Assembly: GCA_963932465.1 (NCBI GenBank)
Contig: OZ010795.1
Location: 524,215,451-524,279,450, forward strand
Reading direction: 5' to 3'
Origin: Maratus speciosus
Taxonomy: Eukaryota > Arthropoda > Arachnida > Araneae > Salticidae
DNA length: 64,000 nucleotides
Shown here: piece after piece, positions 37,601-52,258 of the stretch
Layout of the letters: each line of letters starts with the position of its first letter
Position numbering within the stretch: position 1 is the stretch's first letter
Notes under the pieces: generated by a model
Seen by the model: only the letters and a program-made list of their open reading frames with translations
What the model was told of the DNA's origin: nothing
The model's database searches: none
Translations under genes and position numbers: made by a program

Positions 37601-39519
37601 ATCACTGGATGCACGAAACTCGCTGTACAGTGATCTCTAAGATGCAGGAAACTCGTCGATGCCGCGATCTCTAAAATGCAGGGAACTCGTCCATGCTACG
37701 ATCAGTAAAGTACGTATGAGCGCTGCGCACTCATAAACCGAAAAAAACATCACTGGACGCACGAAACTCGCTGTGCAGCGATCTCTAAAATGCACGAAAC
37801 TCGTCGATGCCGCAATCTCTAAAATGCAGGAAACTCGTCGATGCTGCGATCAGTAACGCATGTATGAGCGCTGCGCGCTCATAAACCGAAAAAAAACATC
37901 ACTGGATGCACGAAACTCGCTGTTCAGCGATCTCTAAGAAGCACAAAACTCGTCGATGCAGCGATCAGTAACGCACGTATGAGCGCTGCGGGCTCATAAA
38001 CCGAAAAAACATCACTGGACGCACGAAACTCTCTGTGCAGCGATCTCTAAAATGCACGAAACTCGTCTATGCCGCAATCTTTAAAATGCAGGAAACTCGT
38101 CGATCCTGCGATCAGTAACGCACGTATGAGCGCTTCGCGCTCATAAACCGAAAAAACATCACTGGATGCACGAAACTCGCCTTTCAGCGATCTCTAAAAT
38201 GCACGAAACTCGTCGATGCCGCGATCTCTAAGAAGCACAAAACTCGTCGATGCAGCGATCAGTAACGCACGTATGAGCTCTGCGCGCTCATAAACCGAAA
38301 AAAAAATCACTGGATGTACGAAACTCGCTGTGCAGCTATCTCTAAGATGCACGAAACTCGTCGATGCCGCGATCTCTAAAATGCAGGAAACTCGTCGACG
38401 CTGCGATGGGTAACGCACGTATGAGCGCTGCGCGCTCATAAGCCGAAAAAAAACATCACTGGATGCACGAAACTCGCTGTACAGTGATCTCTAAGATGCA
38501 GGAAACTCGTCGATGCCGCGATCTCTAAAATGCAGGAAACTCGTCGATGCTGCGATCAGTAACGTACGTATGAGCGCTGCGCGCTCATAAACCGAAAAAA
38601 AAATCACGATGCACGAAACTCGCTGTTCAGCGATCTCTAAGAAGCACAAAACTCGTCGATGCAGCGATCAGCAACGCAAGTATGAGCGCTGCGGGCTAAT
38701 AAACCGAAAAAAACATCACTGGACGCACGAAACTCGCTGTGCAGCGATCTCTAAAATGCACGAAACTCGTCGATGCCGCAATCTCTAAAATGCAGGAAAC
38801 TCGTCGATGCTGCGATCAGTAATGCACGTATGAGCGCTGCGGGCTAATAAACCGAAAAAAACATCACTGGATGTACGAAGTTCGCCTTTCAGCGATCTCT
38901 AAAATGCACGAAACTCGTCGATGCCGCGATCTCTAAAATGCAGGAAACTCGTCGATCCTGCGATCAGTAACGCACGTATGAGCGCTGCGCGCTCATAAAA
39001 CGAAGAAAAACATCACTGGATGCACGAAACTCGCTGTTCAGCGATCTCTAAGAAGCACAAAACTCGTCGATGCGGCGATCAGTAACGCACGTATGAGCGC
39101 TGAGGGCTCATAAACCGAAAAAACATCACTGGACGCACGAAACTCTCTGTGCAGCGATCTCTAAAATGCACGAAACTCGTCTATGCCGCAATCTTTAAAA
39201 TGCAGGAAACTCGTCGATCCTGCGATCAGTAACGCACGTATGAGCGCTGCGGGCTCATAAACCGAAAAAACATCACTGGACGCACGAAACTCTCTGTGCA
39301 GCGATCTCTAAGAAGCACGAAACTCGTCGATGCAGCGATCAGTAACGCACGTATGAGCGCTGCGCGCTCATAAACCGAAAAAACATCACTGGACGCACGA
39401 AACTCTCTGTGCAGCGATCTCTAAAATGCTCGAAACTCGTCGATGCCGCAATCTCTAAAATGCAGGAAACTCGTCGATCCTGCGATCAGTAACGCACGTA
39501 TCAGCGCTGCGCGCTGATA
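34601..39519. repeat. 4.9-kb block, copy 2 (offset 7.28 kb)
   Basis: This is the counterpart of 27318-32237. Copy-specific changes are few, for example GTAAGAGCG near 35412 (a stem change) and CTCGAAAATG near 36784. The block overlaps the left part of the larger block that begins near 35805, so it belongs to two nested levels of duplication. Confidence 0.85.
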
Positions 39520-42500
39520 AACCGAAAAAAACATCACTGGACGCACGAAACTCGCCTTTCAGCGATCTCTAAAATGCACGAAACTCGTCGATGCCGCGAT
39601 CTCTAAAATGCAGGAAACTCGTCGATCTTGCGATCAGTAACGCACGTATGAGCGCTGCGCGCTCATAAAACGAAGAAAAACATCACTGGATGCACGAAAC
39701 TCGCTGTGCAGCTATCTCTAAGATGCACGAAACTCGTCGATGTCGCGATCTCTAAAATGCAGAAACTCGTCGATGCTGCGATCTGTAACGCACGTATGAG
39801 CGCGCAGCGCTCATAAACCGAAAAAAAAATCACTGGATGCACGAAACTCGCTGTACAGTGATCTCTAAGATGCAGGAAACTCGTCGATGCCGCGATCTCT
39901 AAAATGCAGGAAACTCGTCCATGCTACGATCAGTAAAGTACGTATGAGCGCTGCGCACTCATAAACCGAAAAAAACATCACTGAACGCACGAAAGTCGCT
40001 GTGCAGCGATCTCTAAAATGCACGAAACTCGTCGATGCCGCAATCTCTAAAATGCAGGAAACTCGTCGATGCTGCGATCAGTAACGCATGTATGAGCGCT
40101 GCGCGCTCATAAACCGAAAAAAAACATCACTGGATACACGAAACTCGCTGTTCAGCGATCACTAAGAAGCACAAAACTCGTCGATGCAGCGATCAGTAAT
40201 GCACGTATGAGCGCTGCGGGCTCATAAACCGAAAAAACATCACTGGACGCACGAAACTCTCTGTGCAGCGATCTCTAAAATGCACGAAACTCGTCTATGC
40301 CGCAATCTTTAAAATGCAGGAAACTCGTCGATCCTGCGATCAGTAATGCACGTATGAGCGCTGCACGCTCATAAACCGAAAAAAAAACATCACGATGCAC
40401 GAAACTCGCTGTTCAGCGATCTCTAAGAAGCACGAAACTCGTCGATGCAGCGATCAGCAACGCAAGTATGAGCGCTTCGGGCTAATAAACCGAAAAAAAC
40501 ATCACTGGACGCACGAAACTCGCTGTGCAGCGATCTCTAAAATGTACGAAACTCGTCGATGCCGCAATCTCTAAAATGCAGGAAACTCGTCGATGCTGCG
40601 ATCAGTAATGCACGTATGAGCGCTGCGGGCTAATAAACCGAAAAAAACTTTACTGGATGTACGAAACTCGCCTTTCAGCGATATCTAAAATGCACGAAAC
40701 TCGTCGATGCCGCGATCTCTAAAATGCAGGAAACTCGTCGATCCTGCGATCAGTAACGCACGTATGAGCGCTGCGCGCTCATAAAACGAAGAAAAACATC
40801 ACTGGATGCACGAAACTCGCTGTTCAGCGATCTCTAAGAAGCACAAAACTCGTCGATGCGGCGATCAGTAACGCACGTATGAGCGCGCAGCGCTCATAAA
40901 CCGAAAAAAACATCACTGGATGCACGAAACTCGCCTTTCAGCGATCTCTAAAATGCACGAAACTCGTCGATGCCGCGATCTCTAAAATGCAGGAAACTCG
41001 TCGATGTTGCGATCTGTACCGCACGTATGAGCGCTGCGCGCTGATAAACCGAAAAAAAACATCACCGGATGCACGAAACTCGCTGTGCAGCGATCTCTAA
41101 GATGCACGAAACTCGTCGATGCCGCGATCTCTAAAATGCAGGAAACTCGTCGATCCTGCGATCAGTAACGCACGTATGAGCGCTGCGCGCTGATAAACCG
41201 AAAAAAACATCACTGGACGCACGAAACTCTCTGTGCAGCGATCTCTAAAATGCACGAAACTCGTCTATGCCGCAATCTTTAAAATGCAGGAAACTCGTCG
41301 ATCCTGCGATCAGTAACGTACGTATGAGCGCGCAGCGCTCATAAGCCGAAAAGAACATCACTGGATGCACGAAACTCGCTGTGCAGCGATCTCTAAGAAG
41401 CACAAAACTCGTCGATGTTGCGATCTGTACCGCACGTATGAGCGCTGCGCGCTGATAAACCGAAAAAAAACATCACCGGATGCACGAAACTCGCTGTGCA
41501 GCGATCTCTAAGATGCACGAAACTCGTCGATGCCGCGATCTCTAAAATGCAGGAAACTCGTCGATCCTGCGATCAGTAACGCACGTATGAGCGCTGCGCG
41601 CTCATAAACCGAAAAAACATCACTGGATGCACGAAACTCACTGTTCAGCGATCTCTAAAATGCACGAAACTCGTCGATGCCGCGATCTCTAAAATGCAGG
41701 AAACTCGTCGATGCTGCGATCAGTAACGCACGTATGAGGGCTGCGCGCTCATAAACCGAAAAAAACATCACTGGATGTACGAAACTCGCCTTTCAGCGAT
41801 CTCTAAAATGCACGAAACTCGTCGATGCCGCGATCTCTAAAATGCAGGAAACTCGTCGATCCTGCGATCAGTAACGCACGTATGAGCGCTGCGCGCTCAT
41901 AAAACGAAGAAAAACATCACTGGATGCACGAAACTCGCTGTGCAGCTATCTCTAAGATGCACGAAACTCGTCGATGTCGCGATCTCTAAAATGCAGAAAC
42001 TCGTCGATGCTGCGATCTGTAACGCGCGTATGAGCGCTGCGCGCTCATAAACCGAAAAAAAAATCACTGGATGCACGAAACTCGCTGTACAGTGATCTCT
42101 AAGATGCAGGAAACTCGTCGATGCCGCGATCTCTAAAATGCAGGAAACTCGTCCATGCTACGATCAGTAAAGTACGTATGAGCGCTGCGCACTCATAAAC
42201 CGAAAAAAACATCACTGGACGCACGAAACTCTCTGTGCAGCGATCTCTAAAATGCACGAAACTCGTCGATGCCGCAATCTCTAAAATGCAGAAAACTCGT
42301 CGATGCTGCGATCAGTAACGCATGTATGAGCGCTGCGCGCTCATAAACCGAAAAAAAACATAACTGGATGCACGAAACTCGCTGTTCAGCGATCTCTAAG
42401 AAGCACAAAACTCGTCGATGCAGCGATCAGTAACGCACGTATGAGCGCTGCGGGCTCATAAACCGAAAAAACATCACTGGACGCACGAAACTCTCTGTGC

Positions 42501-43370
42501 AGCGATCTCTAAAATGCACGAAACTCGTCTATGCCGCAATCTTTAAAATGTAGGAAACTCGTCGATCCTGCGATCAGTAACGCACGTATGAGCGCTTCGC
42601 GCTCATAAACCGAAAAAAACATCACTGGATGCACGAAACTCGCCTTTCAGCGATCTCTAAAATGCACGAAACTCGTCGATGCCGCGATCTCTAAGAAGCA
42701 CAAAACTCGTCGATGCAGCGATCAGTAACGCACGTATGAGCGCTGCGGGCTCATAAACCGAAAAAACATCACTGGATGCACGAAACTCGCTGTGCAGCTA
42801 TCTCTAAGATGCACGAAACTCGTCGATGTCGCGATCTCTAAAATGCAGAAACTCGTCGATGCTGCGATCTGTAACGCACGTATGAGCGCTGCGCGCTCAT
42901 AAACCAAAAAAAAAAATCACTGGATGCACGAAACTCGCTGTGCAGCGATCTCTAAGATGCAGGAAACTCGTCGATGCCGCGATCTCTAAAATGCAGGAAA
43001 CTCGTCCATGCTACGATCAGTAAAGTACGTATGAGCGCTGCGCGCTCACAAACCGAAAAAAACATCACTGGACGCACGAAACTCGCTGTGCAGCGATCTC
43101 TAAAATGCAGTAAACTCGTCGATGTTCGCGATCTCTAAAATGCAGGAAACTCGTCGATGCTGCGATCAGTAACGTACGTATGAGCGCGCAGCTCTCATAA
43201 GCCGAAAAGAACATCACTGGATGCACGAAACTCGCTGTGCAGCGATCTCTAAGAAGCACGAAACTCGTCGATGCACCGATCAGTAACGCACGTATGAGCG
43301 CTGCGCGCTCATAAACCGAAAAAAACATCACTGGACGCACGAAACTCTCTGTGCAGCGATCTCTAAAATG
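35805..43370. repeat. 7.6-kb block, copy 1 (offset about 8.89 kb)
   Basis: This recurs at 44690-52258 with an offset that drifts only from 8885 to 8888, explained by A-tract length. Shared rare changes include CTGAACGCACGAAAG (near 39985 and 48870), AAAATGTACG (near 40542 and 49429), ACGCGCGTATG (near 42024 and 50911), CATAACTGG (near 42360 and 51247) and GATGCACCGATC (near 43270 and 52159). The left edge is at CGCGATCTCTAAAATG; the right edge is at ATGCACG versus ATGAACG. Confidence 0.88.
39499..39519. repeat. Palindrome with C-G stem pair at a block edge
   Basis: The arms are TATCAGCGC and GCGCTGATA. The left arm continues the 34601-39519 block; the right side matches sequence after 32757. 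The second copy of the large block has it at 48386-48406. Confidence 0.88.
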
Positions 43371-44689
43371 CACGAAACTCGTCGATGCCGCAATCTCTAA
43401 AATGCAGGAAACTCGTCGATCCTGCGATCAGTAACGCACGTATGAGCGCTGCGCACTCATAAACCGAAAAAACATCACTGGATGCACGAAACTCACTGTT
43501 CAGCGATCTCTAAAATGCACGAAACTCGTCGATGCCGCGATCTCTAAAATGCAGGAAACTCGTCGATGCTGCGATCAGTAACGCACGTATGAGGGCTGCG
43601 CGCTCATAAACCGAAAAAAAACATCACTGGACGCACGAAACTCGCTGTGTAGCGATCTCTAAAATGCACGAAACTCGTCGATGCCGCGATCACTAAAATG
43701 CAGGAAACTCGTCGATACAGCGATCAGTAACGCACGTATGAGGTCTGCGCGCTCATAAACCTGAAAAAAAAACATCAATGGACCCACGAAACTCTCTGTG
43801 CAGCGATCTCTAAAATGAACGAAACTCGTCTATGCCGCAATCTTTAAAATGCAGGAAACTCGTCGATCCTGCGATCAGTAACGCACGTATGAGCGCTGTG
43901 CGCTCATAAACCGAAAAAAACATCACTGGATGCACGAAACTCGCCTTTCAGCGGTCTCTAAAATGCACGAAACTCGTCGATGCCGCGATCTCTAAAATGC
44001 AGGAAACTCGTCGATGTTGCGATCTGTACCGCACGTATGAGAGCTGCGCGCTGATAAACCGAAAAAAAACATCACCGGATGCACGAAACTCGCTGTGCAG
44101 CGATCTCTAAGATGCACGAAACTCGTCGATGCCGCGATCTCTAAAATGCATGAAACTCGTCGATGCTGCGATCAGTAACGTACGTATGAGCGCACAGCGC
44201 TCATAAGCCGAAAAGAACATCACTGGATGCACGAAACTCGCTGTGCAGCGATCTCTAAGAAGCACGAAACTCGTCGATGCAGCGATCAGTAACGCACGTA
44301 TGAGCGCTGTGTGCTCATTAACCGAAAAATACATCACTGGACGCACGAAACTCTCTGTGCAGCGATCTCTAAAATGCACGAAACTCGTCGATGCCGCAAT
44401 CTCTAAAATGCAGGAAACTCGTCGATCCTGCGATCAGTAACGCACGTATGAGCGCTGCGCGCTCATAAACCGAAAAAACATCACTGGATGCACGAAACTC
44501 GCTGTGCAGCTATCTCTAAGATGCACAAAACTCGTCGATGTCGCGATCTCTAAAATGCAGAAACTCGTCGATGCTGCGATCAGTAACGCACGTATGAGGG
44601 CTGCGCGCTCATAAACCGAAAAAAACATCACTGGACGCACGAAACTCGCTGTGCAGCGATCTCTAAAATGCAGGAAACTCGTCGATGTT
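43371..44689. repeat. Rest of the 8.89-kb unit, copy 1
   Basis: The first 446 bp (three monomers, to about 43816) are absent from the next unit. The remainder, about 43817-44689, matches 52259-53130 at offset 8441. It includes the paired palindrome variants with loop ACA (near 44188) and with TGTGTG (near 44307). The AGGGCTGC palindrome variant precedes the monomer with GATGTTCGCG. Confidence 0.85.
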
Positions 44690-47600
44690 CGCGATCTCTA
44701 AAATGCAGGAAACTCGTCCATGCTACGATCAGTAAAGTACGTATGAGCGCTGCGCACTCATAAACCGAAAAAAACATCACTGGACGCACGAAACTCGCTG
44801 TGCAGCGATCTCTAAAATGCACGAAACTCGTCGATGCCGCAATCTCTAAAATGCAGGAAACTCGTCGATGCTGCGATCAGTAACGCATGAATGAGCGCTG
44901 CGCGCTCATAAACCGAAAAAAAACATCACTGGATGCACGAAACTCGCTGTTCAGCGATCTCTAAGAAGCACAAAACTCGTCGATGCAGCGATCAGTAACG
45001 CACGTATGAGCGCTGCGCGCTCATAAACCGAAAAAAACATCACTGGACGCACGAAACTCTCTGTGCAGCGATCTCTAAAATGCACGAAACTCGTCGATGC
45101 CGCAATCTCTAAAATGCAGGAAACTCGTCGATCCTGCGATCAGTAACGCACGTATGAGCGCTGCGCACACATAAACCGAAAAAACATCACTGGATGCACG
45201 AAACTCACTGTTCAGCGATCTCTAAAATGCACGAAACTCGTCGATGCCGCGATCTCTAAAATGCAGGAAACTCGTCGATGCTGCGATCAGTAACGCACGT
45301 ATGAGGGCTGCGCGCTCATAAACCGAAAAAAAACATCACTGGACGCACGAAACTCGCTGTGTAGCGATCTCTAAAATGCACGAAACTCGTCGATGCCGCG
45401 ATCTCTAAAATGCAGGAAACTCGTCGATACAGCGATCAGTAACGCACGTATGAGGTCTGCGCGCTCATAAACCTGAAAAAAAAACATCAATGGACCCACG
45501 AAACTCTCTGTGCAGCGATCTCTAAAATGCACGAAACTCGTCTATGCCGCAATCTTTAAAATGCAGGAAACTCGTCGATCCTGCGATCAGTAACGCACGT
45601 ATGAGCGCTGCGCGCTCATAAACCGAAAAAAACGTCACTGGATGCACGAAACTCGCCTTTCAGCGATCTCTAAAATGCACGAAACTCGTCGATGCCGCGA
45701 TCTCTAAAATGCAGGAAACTCGTCGATGTTGCGATCTGTACCGCACGTATGAGCGCTGCGCGCTGATAAACCGAAAAGAACATCACTGGATGCACGAAAC
45801 TCGCTGTGCAGCGATCTCTAAGAAGCACGAAACTCGTCGATTCAGCGATCAGTAACGCACGTATGAGCGCTGCGCGCTCATAAACCGAAAAAAAACATCA
45901 CTGGACGCACGAAACTCTCTGTGCAGCGATCTCTAAAATGCACGAAACTCGTCGATGCCGCAATCTCTAAATTGCAGGAAACTCGTCGATCCTGCGATCA
46001 GTAATGCACGTATGAGCGCTGCGTGCTCATAAACCGAAAAAACATCACTGGATGCACGAAACTCACTGTTCAGCGATCTCTAAAATGCACGAAACTCGTC
46101 GATGCCGCGATCTCTAAAATGCAGGAAACTCGTCGATGCTGCGATCAGTAACGCACATATGAGGGCTGCGCGCTCATAAACCGAAAAAAACATCACTGGA
46201 TGTACGAAACTCGCCTTTCAGCGATCTCTAAAATGCACGAAACTCGTCGATGCCGCGATCTCTAAAATGCAGGAAACTCGTCGATCCTGCGATCAGTAAC
46301 GCACGTATGAGCGCTGCGCGCTCATAAAACGAAGAAAAACATCACTGGATGCACGAAACTCGCTGTGCAGCTATCTCTAAGATTCACAAAACTCGTCGAT
46401 GTCGCGATCTCTAAAATGCAGAAACTCGTCGATGCTGCGATCTGTAACGCACGTATGAGCGCTGCGCGCTCATAAACCGAAAAAAAAATCACTGGATGCA
46501 CGAAACTCGCTGTACAGTGATCTCTAAGATGCAGGAAACTCGTCGATGCCGCGATCTCTAAAATGCAGGGAACTCGTCCATGCTACGATCAGTAAAGTAC
46601 GTATGAGCGCTGCGCACTCATAAACCGAAAAAAACATCACTGGACGCACGAAACTCGCTGTGCAGCGATCTCTAAAATGCACGAAACTCGTCGATGCCGC
46701 AATCTCTAAAATGCAGGAAACTCGTCGATGCTGCGATCAGTAACGCATGTATGAGCGCTGCGCGCTCATAAACCGAAAAAAAACATCACTGGATGCACGA
46801 AACTCGCTGTTCAGCGATCTCTAAGAAGCACAAAACTCGTCGATGCAGCGATCAGTAACGCACGTATGAGCGCTGCGGGCTCATAAACCGAAAAAACATC
46901 ACTGGACGCACGAAACTCTCTGTGCAGCGATCTCTAAAATGCACGAAACTCGTCTATGCCGCAATCTTTAAAATGCAGGAAACTCGTCGATCCTGCGATC
47001 AGTAACGCACGTATGAGCGCTTCGCGCTCATAAACCGAAAAAACATCACTGGATGCACGAAACTCGCCTTTCAGCGATCTCTAAAATGCACGAAACTCGT
47101 CGATGCCGCGATCTCTAAGAAGCACAAAACTCGTCGATGCAGCGATCAGTAACGCACGTATGAGCTCTGCGCGCTCATAAACCGAAAAAAAAATCACTGG
47201 ATGTACGAAACTCGCTGTGCAGCTATCTCTAAGATGCACGAAACTCGTCGATGCCGCGATCTCTAAAATGCAGGAAACTCGTCGACGCTGCGATGGGTAA
47301 CGCACGTATGAGCGCTGCGCGCTCATAAGCCGAAAAAAAACATCACTGGATGCACGAAACTCGCTGTACAGTGATCTCTAAGATGCAGGAAACTCGTCGA
47401 TGCCGCGATCTCTAAAATGCAGGAAACTCGTCGATGCTGCGATCAGTAACGTACGTATGAGCGCTGCGCGCTCATAAACCGAAAAAAAAATCACGATGCA
47501 CGAAACTCGCTGTTCAGCGATCTCTAAGAAGCACAAAACTCGTCGATGCAGCGATCAGCAACGCAAGTATGAGCGCTGCGGGCTAATAAACCGAAAAAAA

Positions 47601-50600
47601 CATCACTGGACGCACGAAACTCGCTGTGCAGCGATCTCTAAAATGCACGAAACTCGTCGATGCCGCAATCTCTAAAATGCAGGAAACTCGTCGATGCTGC
47701 GATCAGTAATGCACGTATGAGCGCTGCGGGCTAATAAACCGAAAAAAACATCACTGGATGTACGAAGTTCGCCTTTCAGCGATCTCTAAAATGCACGAAA
47801 CTCGTCGATGCCGCGATCTCTAAAATGCAGGAAACTCGTCGATCCTGCGATCAGTAACGCACGTATGAGCGCTGCGCGCTCATAAAACGAAGAAAAACAT
47901 CACTGGATGCACGAAACTCGCTGTTCAGCGATCTCTAAGAAGCACAAAACTCGTCGATGCGGCGATCAGTAACGCACGTATGAGCGCTGAGGGCTCATAA
48001 ACCGAAAAAACATCACTGGACGCACGAAACTCTCTGTGCAGCGATCTCTAAAATGCACGAAACTCGTCTATGCCGCAATCTTTAAAATGCAGGAAACTCG
48101 TCGATCCTGCGATCAGTAACGCACGTATGAGCGCTGCGGGCTCATAAACCGAAAAAACATCACTGGACGCACGAAACTCTCTGTGCAGCGATCTCTAAGA
48201 AGCACGAAACTCGTCGATGCAGCGATCAGTAACGCACGTATGAGCGCTGCGCGCTCATAAACCGAAAAAACATCACTGGACGCACGAAACTCTCTGTGCA
48301 GCGATCTCTAAAATGCTCGAAACTCGTCGATGCCGCAATCTCTAAAATGCAGGAAACTCGTCGATCCTGCGATCAGTAACGCACGTATCAGCGCTGCGCG
48401 CTGATAAACCGAAAAAAACATCACTGGACGCACGAAACTCGCCTTTCAGCGATCTCTAAAATGCACGAAACTCGTCGATGCCGCGATCTCTAAAATGCAG
48501 GAAACTCGTCGATCTTGCGATCAGTAACGCACGTATGAGCGCTGCGCGCTCATAAAACGAAGAAAAACATCACTGGATGCACGAAACTCGCTGTGCAGCT
48601 ATCTCTAAGATGCACGAAACTCGTCGATGTCGCGATCTCTAAAATGCAGAAACTCGTCGATGCTGCGATCTGTAACGCACGTATGAGCGCGCAGCGCTCA
48701 TAAACCGAAAAAAAAATCACTGGATGCACGAAACTCGCTGTACAGTGATCTCTAAGATGCAGGAAACTCGTCGATGCCGCGATCTCTAAAATGCAGGAAA
48801 CTCGTCCATGCTACGATCAGTAAAGTACGTATGAGCGCTGCGCACTCATAAACCGAAAAAAACATCACTGAACGCACGAAAGTCGCTGTGCAGCGATCTC
48901 TAAAATGCACGAAACTCGTCGATGCCGCAATCTCTAAAATGCAGGAAACTCGTCGATGCTGCGATCAGTAACGCATGTATGAGCGCTGCGCGCTCATAAA
49001 CCGAAAAAAAACATCACTGGATACACGAAACTCGCTGTTCAGCGATCACTAAGAAGCACAAAACTCGTCGATGCAGCGATCAGTAATGCACGTATGAGCG
49101 CTGCGGGCTCATAAACCGAAAAAACATCACTGGACGCACGAAACTCTCTGTGCAGCGATCTCTAAAATGCACGAAACTCGTCTATGCCGCAATCTTTAAA
49201 ATGCAGGAAACTCGTCGATCCTGCGATCAGTAATGCACGTATGAGCGCTGCACGCTCATAAACCGAAAAAAAAACATCACGATGCACGAAACTCGCTGTT
49301 CAGCGATCTCTAAGAAGCACGAAACTCGTCGATGCAGCGATCAGCAACGCAAGTATGAGCGCTTCGGGCTAATAAACCGAAAAAAACATCACTGGACGCA
49401 CGAAACTCGCTGTGCAGCGATCTCTAAAATGTACGAAACTCGTCGATGCCGCAATCTCTAAAATGCAGGAAACTCGTCGATGCTGCGATCAGTAATGCAC
49501 GTATGAGCGCTGCGGGCTAATAAACCGAAAAAAACTTTACTGGATGTACGAAACTCGCCTTTCAGCGATATCTAAAATGCACGAAACTCGTCGATGCCGC
49601 GATCTCTAAAATGCAGGAAACTCGTCGATCCTGCGATCAGTAACGCACGTATGAGCGCTGCGCGCTCATAAAACGAAGAAAAACATCACTGGATGCACGA
49701 AACTCGCTGTTCAGCGATCTCTAAGAAGCACAAAACTCGTCGATGCGGCGATCAGTAACGCACGTATGAGCGCGCAGCGCTCATAAACCGAAAAAAACAT
49801 CACTGGATGCACGAAACTCGCCTTTCAGCGATCTCTAAAATGCACGAAACTCGTCGATGCCGCGATCTCTAAAATGCAGGAAACTCGTCGATGTTGCGAT
49901 CTGTACCGCACGTATGAGCGCTGCGCGCTGATAAACCGAAAAAAAACATCACCGGATGCACGAAACTCGCTGTGCAGCGATCTCTAAGATGCACGAAACT
50001 CGTCGATGCCGCGATCTCTAAAATGCAGGAAACTCGTCGATCCTGCGATCAGTAACGCACGTATGAGCGCTGCGCGCTGATAAACCGAAAAAAACATCAC
50101 TGGACGCACGAAACTCTCTGTGCAGCGATCTCTAAAATGCACGAAACTCGTCTATGCCGCAATCTTTAAAATGCAGGAAACTCGTCGATCCTGCGATCAG
50201 TAACGTACGTATGAGCGCGCAGCGCTCATAAGCCGAAAAGAACATCACTGGATGCACGAAACTCGCTGTGCAGCGATCTCTAAGAAGCACAAAACTCGTC
50301 GATGTTGCGATCTGTACCGCACGTATGAGCGCTGCGCGCTGATAAACCGAAAAAAAACATCACCGGATGCACGAAACTCGCTGTGCAGCGATCTCTAAGA
50401 TGCACGAAACTCGTCGATGCCGCGATCTCTAAAATGCAGGAAACTCGTCGATCCTGCGATCAGTAACGCACGTATGAGCGCTGCGCGCTCATAAACCGAA
50501 AAAACATCACTGGATGCACGAAACTCACTGTTCAGCGATCTCTAAAATGCACGAAACTCGTCGATGCCGCGATCTCTAAAATGCAGGAAACTCGTCGATG

Positions 50601-52258
50601 CTGCGATCAGTAACGCACGTATGAGGGCTGCGCGCTCATAAACCGAAAAAAACATCACTGGATGTACGAAACTCGCCTTTCAGCGATCTCTAAAATGCAC
50701 GAAACTCGTCGATGCCGCGATCTCTAAAATGCAGGAAACTCGTCGATCCTGCGATCAGTAACGCACGTATGAGCGCTGCGCGCTCATAAAACGAAGAAAA
50801 ACATCACTGGATGCACGAAACTCGCTGTGCAGCTATCTCTAAGATGCACGAAACTCGTCGATGTCGCGATCTCTAAAATGCAGAAACTCGTCGATGCTGC
50901 GATCTGTAACGCGCGTATGAGCGCTGCGCGCTCATAAACCGAAAAAAAAATCACTGGATGCACGAAACTCGCTGTACAGTGATCTCTAAGATGCAGGAAA
51001 CTCGTCGATGCCGCGATCTCTAAAATGCAGGAAACTCGTCCATGCTACGATCAGTAAAGTACGTATGAGCGCTGCGCACTCATAAACCGAAAAAAACATC
51101 ACTGGACGCACGAAACTCTCTGTGCAGCGATCTCTAAAATGCACGAAACTCGTCGATGCCGCAATCTCTAAAATGCAGAAAACTCGTCGATGCTGCGATC
51201 AGTAACGCATGTATGAGCGCTGCGCGCTCATAAACCGAAAAAAAACATAACTGGATGCACGAAACTCGCTGTTCAGCGATCTCTAAGAAGCACAAAACTC
51301 GTCGATGCAGCGATCAGTAACGCACGTATGAGCGCTGCGGGCTCATAAACCGAAAAAACATCACTGGACGCACGAAACTCTCTGTGCAGCGATCTCTAAA
51401 ATGCACGAAACTCGTCTATGCCGCAATCTTTAAAATGTAGGAAACTCGTCGATCCTGCGATCAGTAACGCACGTATGAGCGCTTCGCGCTCATAAACCGA
51501 AAAAAACATCACTGGATGCACGAAACTCGCCTTTCAGCGATCTCTAAAATGCACGAAACTCGTCGATGCCGCGATCTCTAAGAAGCACAAAACTCGTCGA
51601 TGCAGCGATCAGTAACGCACGTATGAGCGCTGCGGGCTCATAAACCGAAAAAACATCACTGGATGCACGAAACTCGCTGTGCAGCTATCTCTAAGATGCA
51701 CGAAACTCGTCGATGTCGCGATCTCTAAAATGCAGAAACTCGTCGATGCTGCGATCTGTAACGCACGTATGAGCGCTGCGCGCTCATAAACCAAAAAAAA
51801 AAAATCACTGGATGCACGAAACTCGCTGTGCAGCGATCTCTAAGATGCAGGAAACTCGTCGATGCCGCGATCTCTAAAATGCAGGAAACTCGTCCATGCT
51901 ACGATCAGTAAAGTACGTATGAGCGCTGCGCGCTCACAAACCGAAAAAAACATCACTGGACGCACGAAACTCGCTGTGCAGCGATCTCTAAAATGCAGTA
52001 AACTCGTCGATGTTCGCGATCTCTAAAATGCAGGAAACTCGTCGATGCTGCGATCAGTAACGTACGTATGAGCGCGCAGCTCTCATAAGCCGAAAAGAAC
52101 ATCACTGGATGCACGAAACTCGCTGTGCAGCGATCTCTAAGAAGCACGAAACTCGTCGATGCACCGATCAGTAACGCACGTATGAGCGCTGCGCGCTCAT
52201 AAACCGAAAAAAACATCACTGGACGCACGAAACTCTCTGTGCAGCGATCTCTAAAATG
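44690..52258. repeat. 7.6-kb block, copy 2 (offset about 8.89 kb)
   Basis: Same monomer order as 35805-43370. The visible differences are A-tract lengths (for example 11 A near 42906 versus 12 A near 51793) and a few bases. The block ends within a monomer, at a point where the array skips 446 bp relative to copy 1. Confidence 0.88.
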
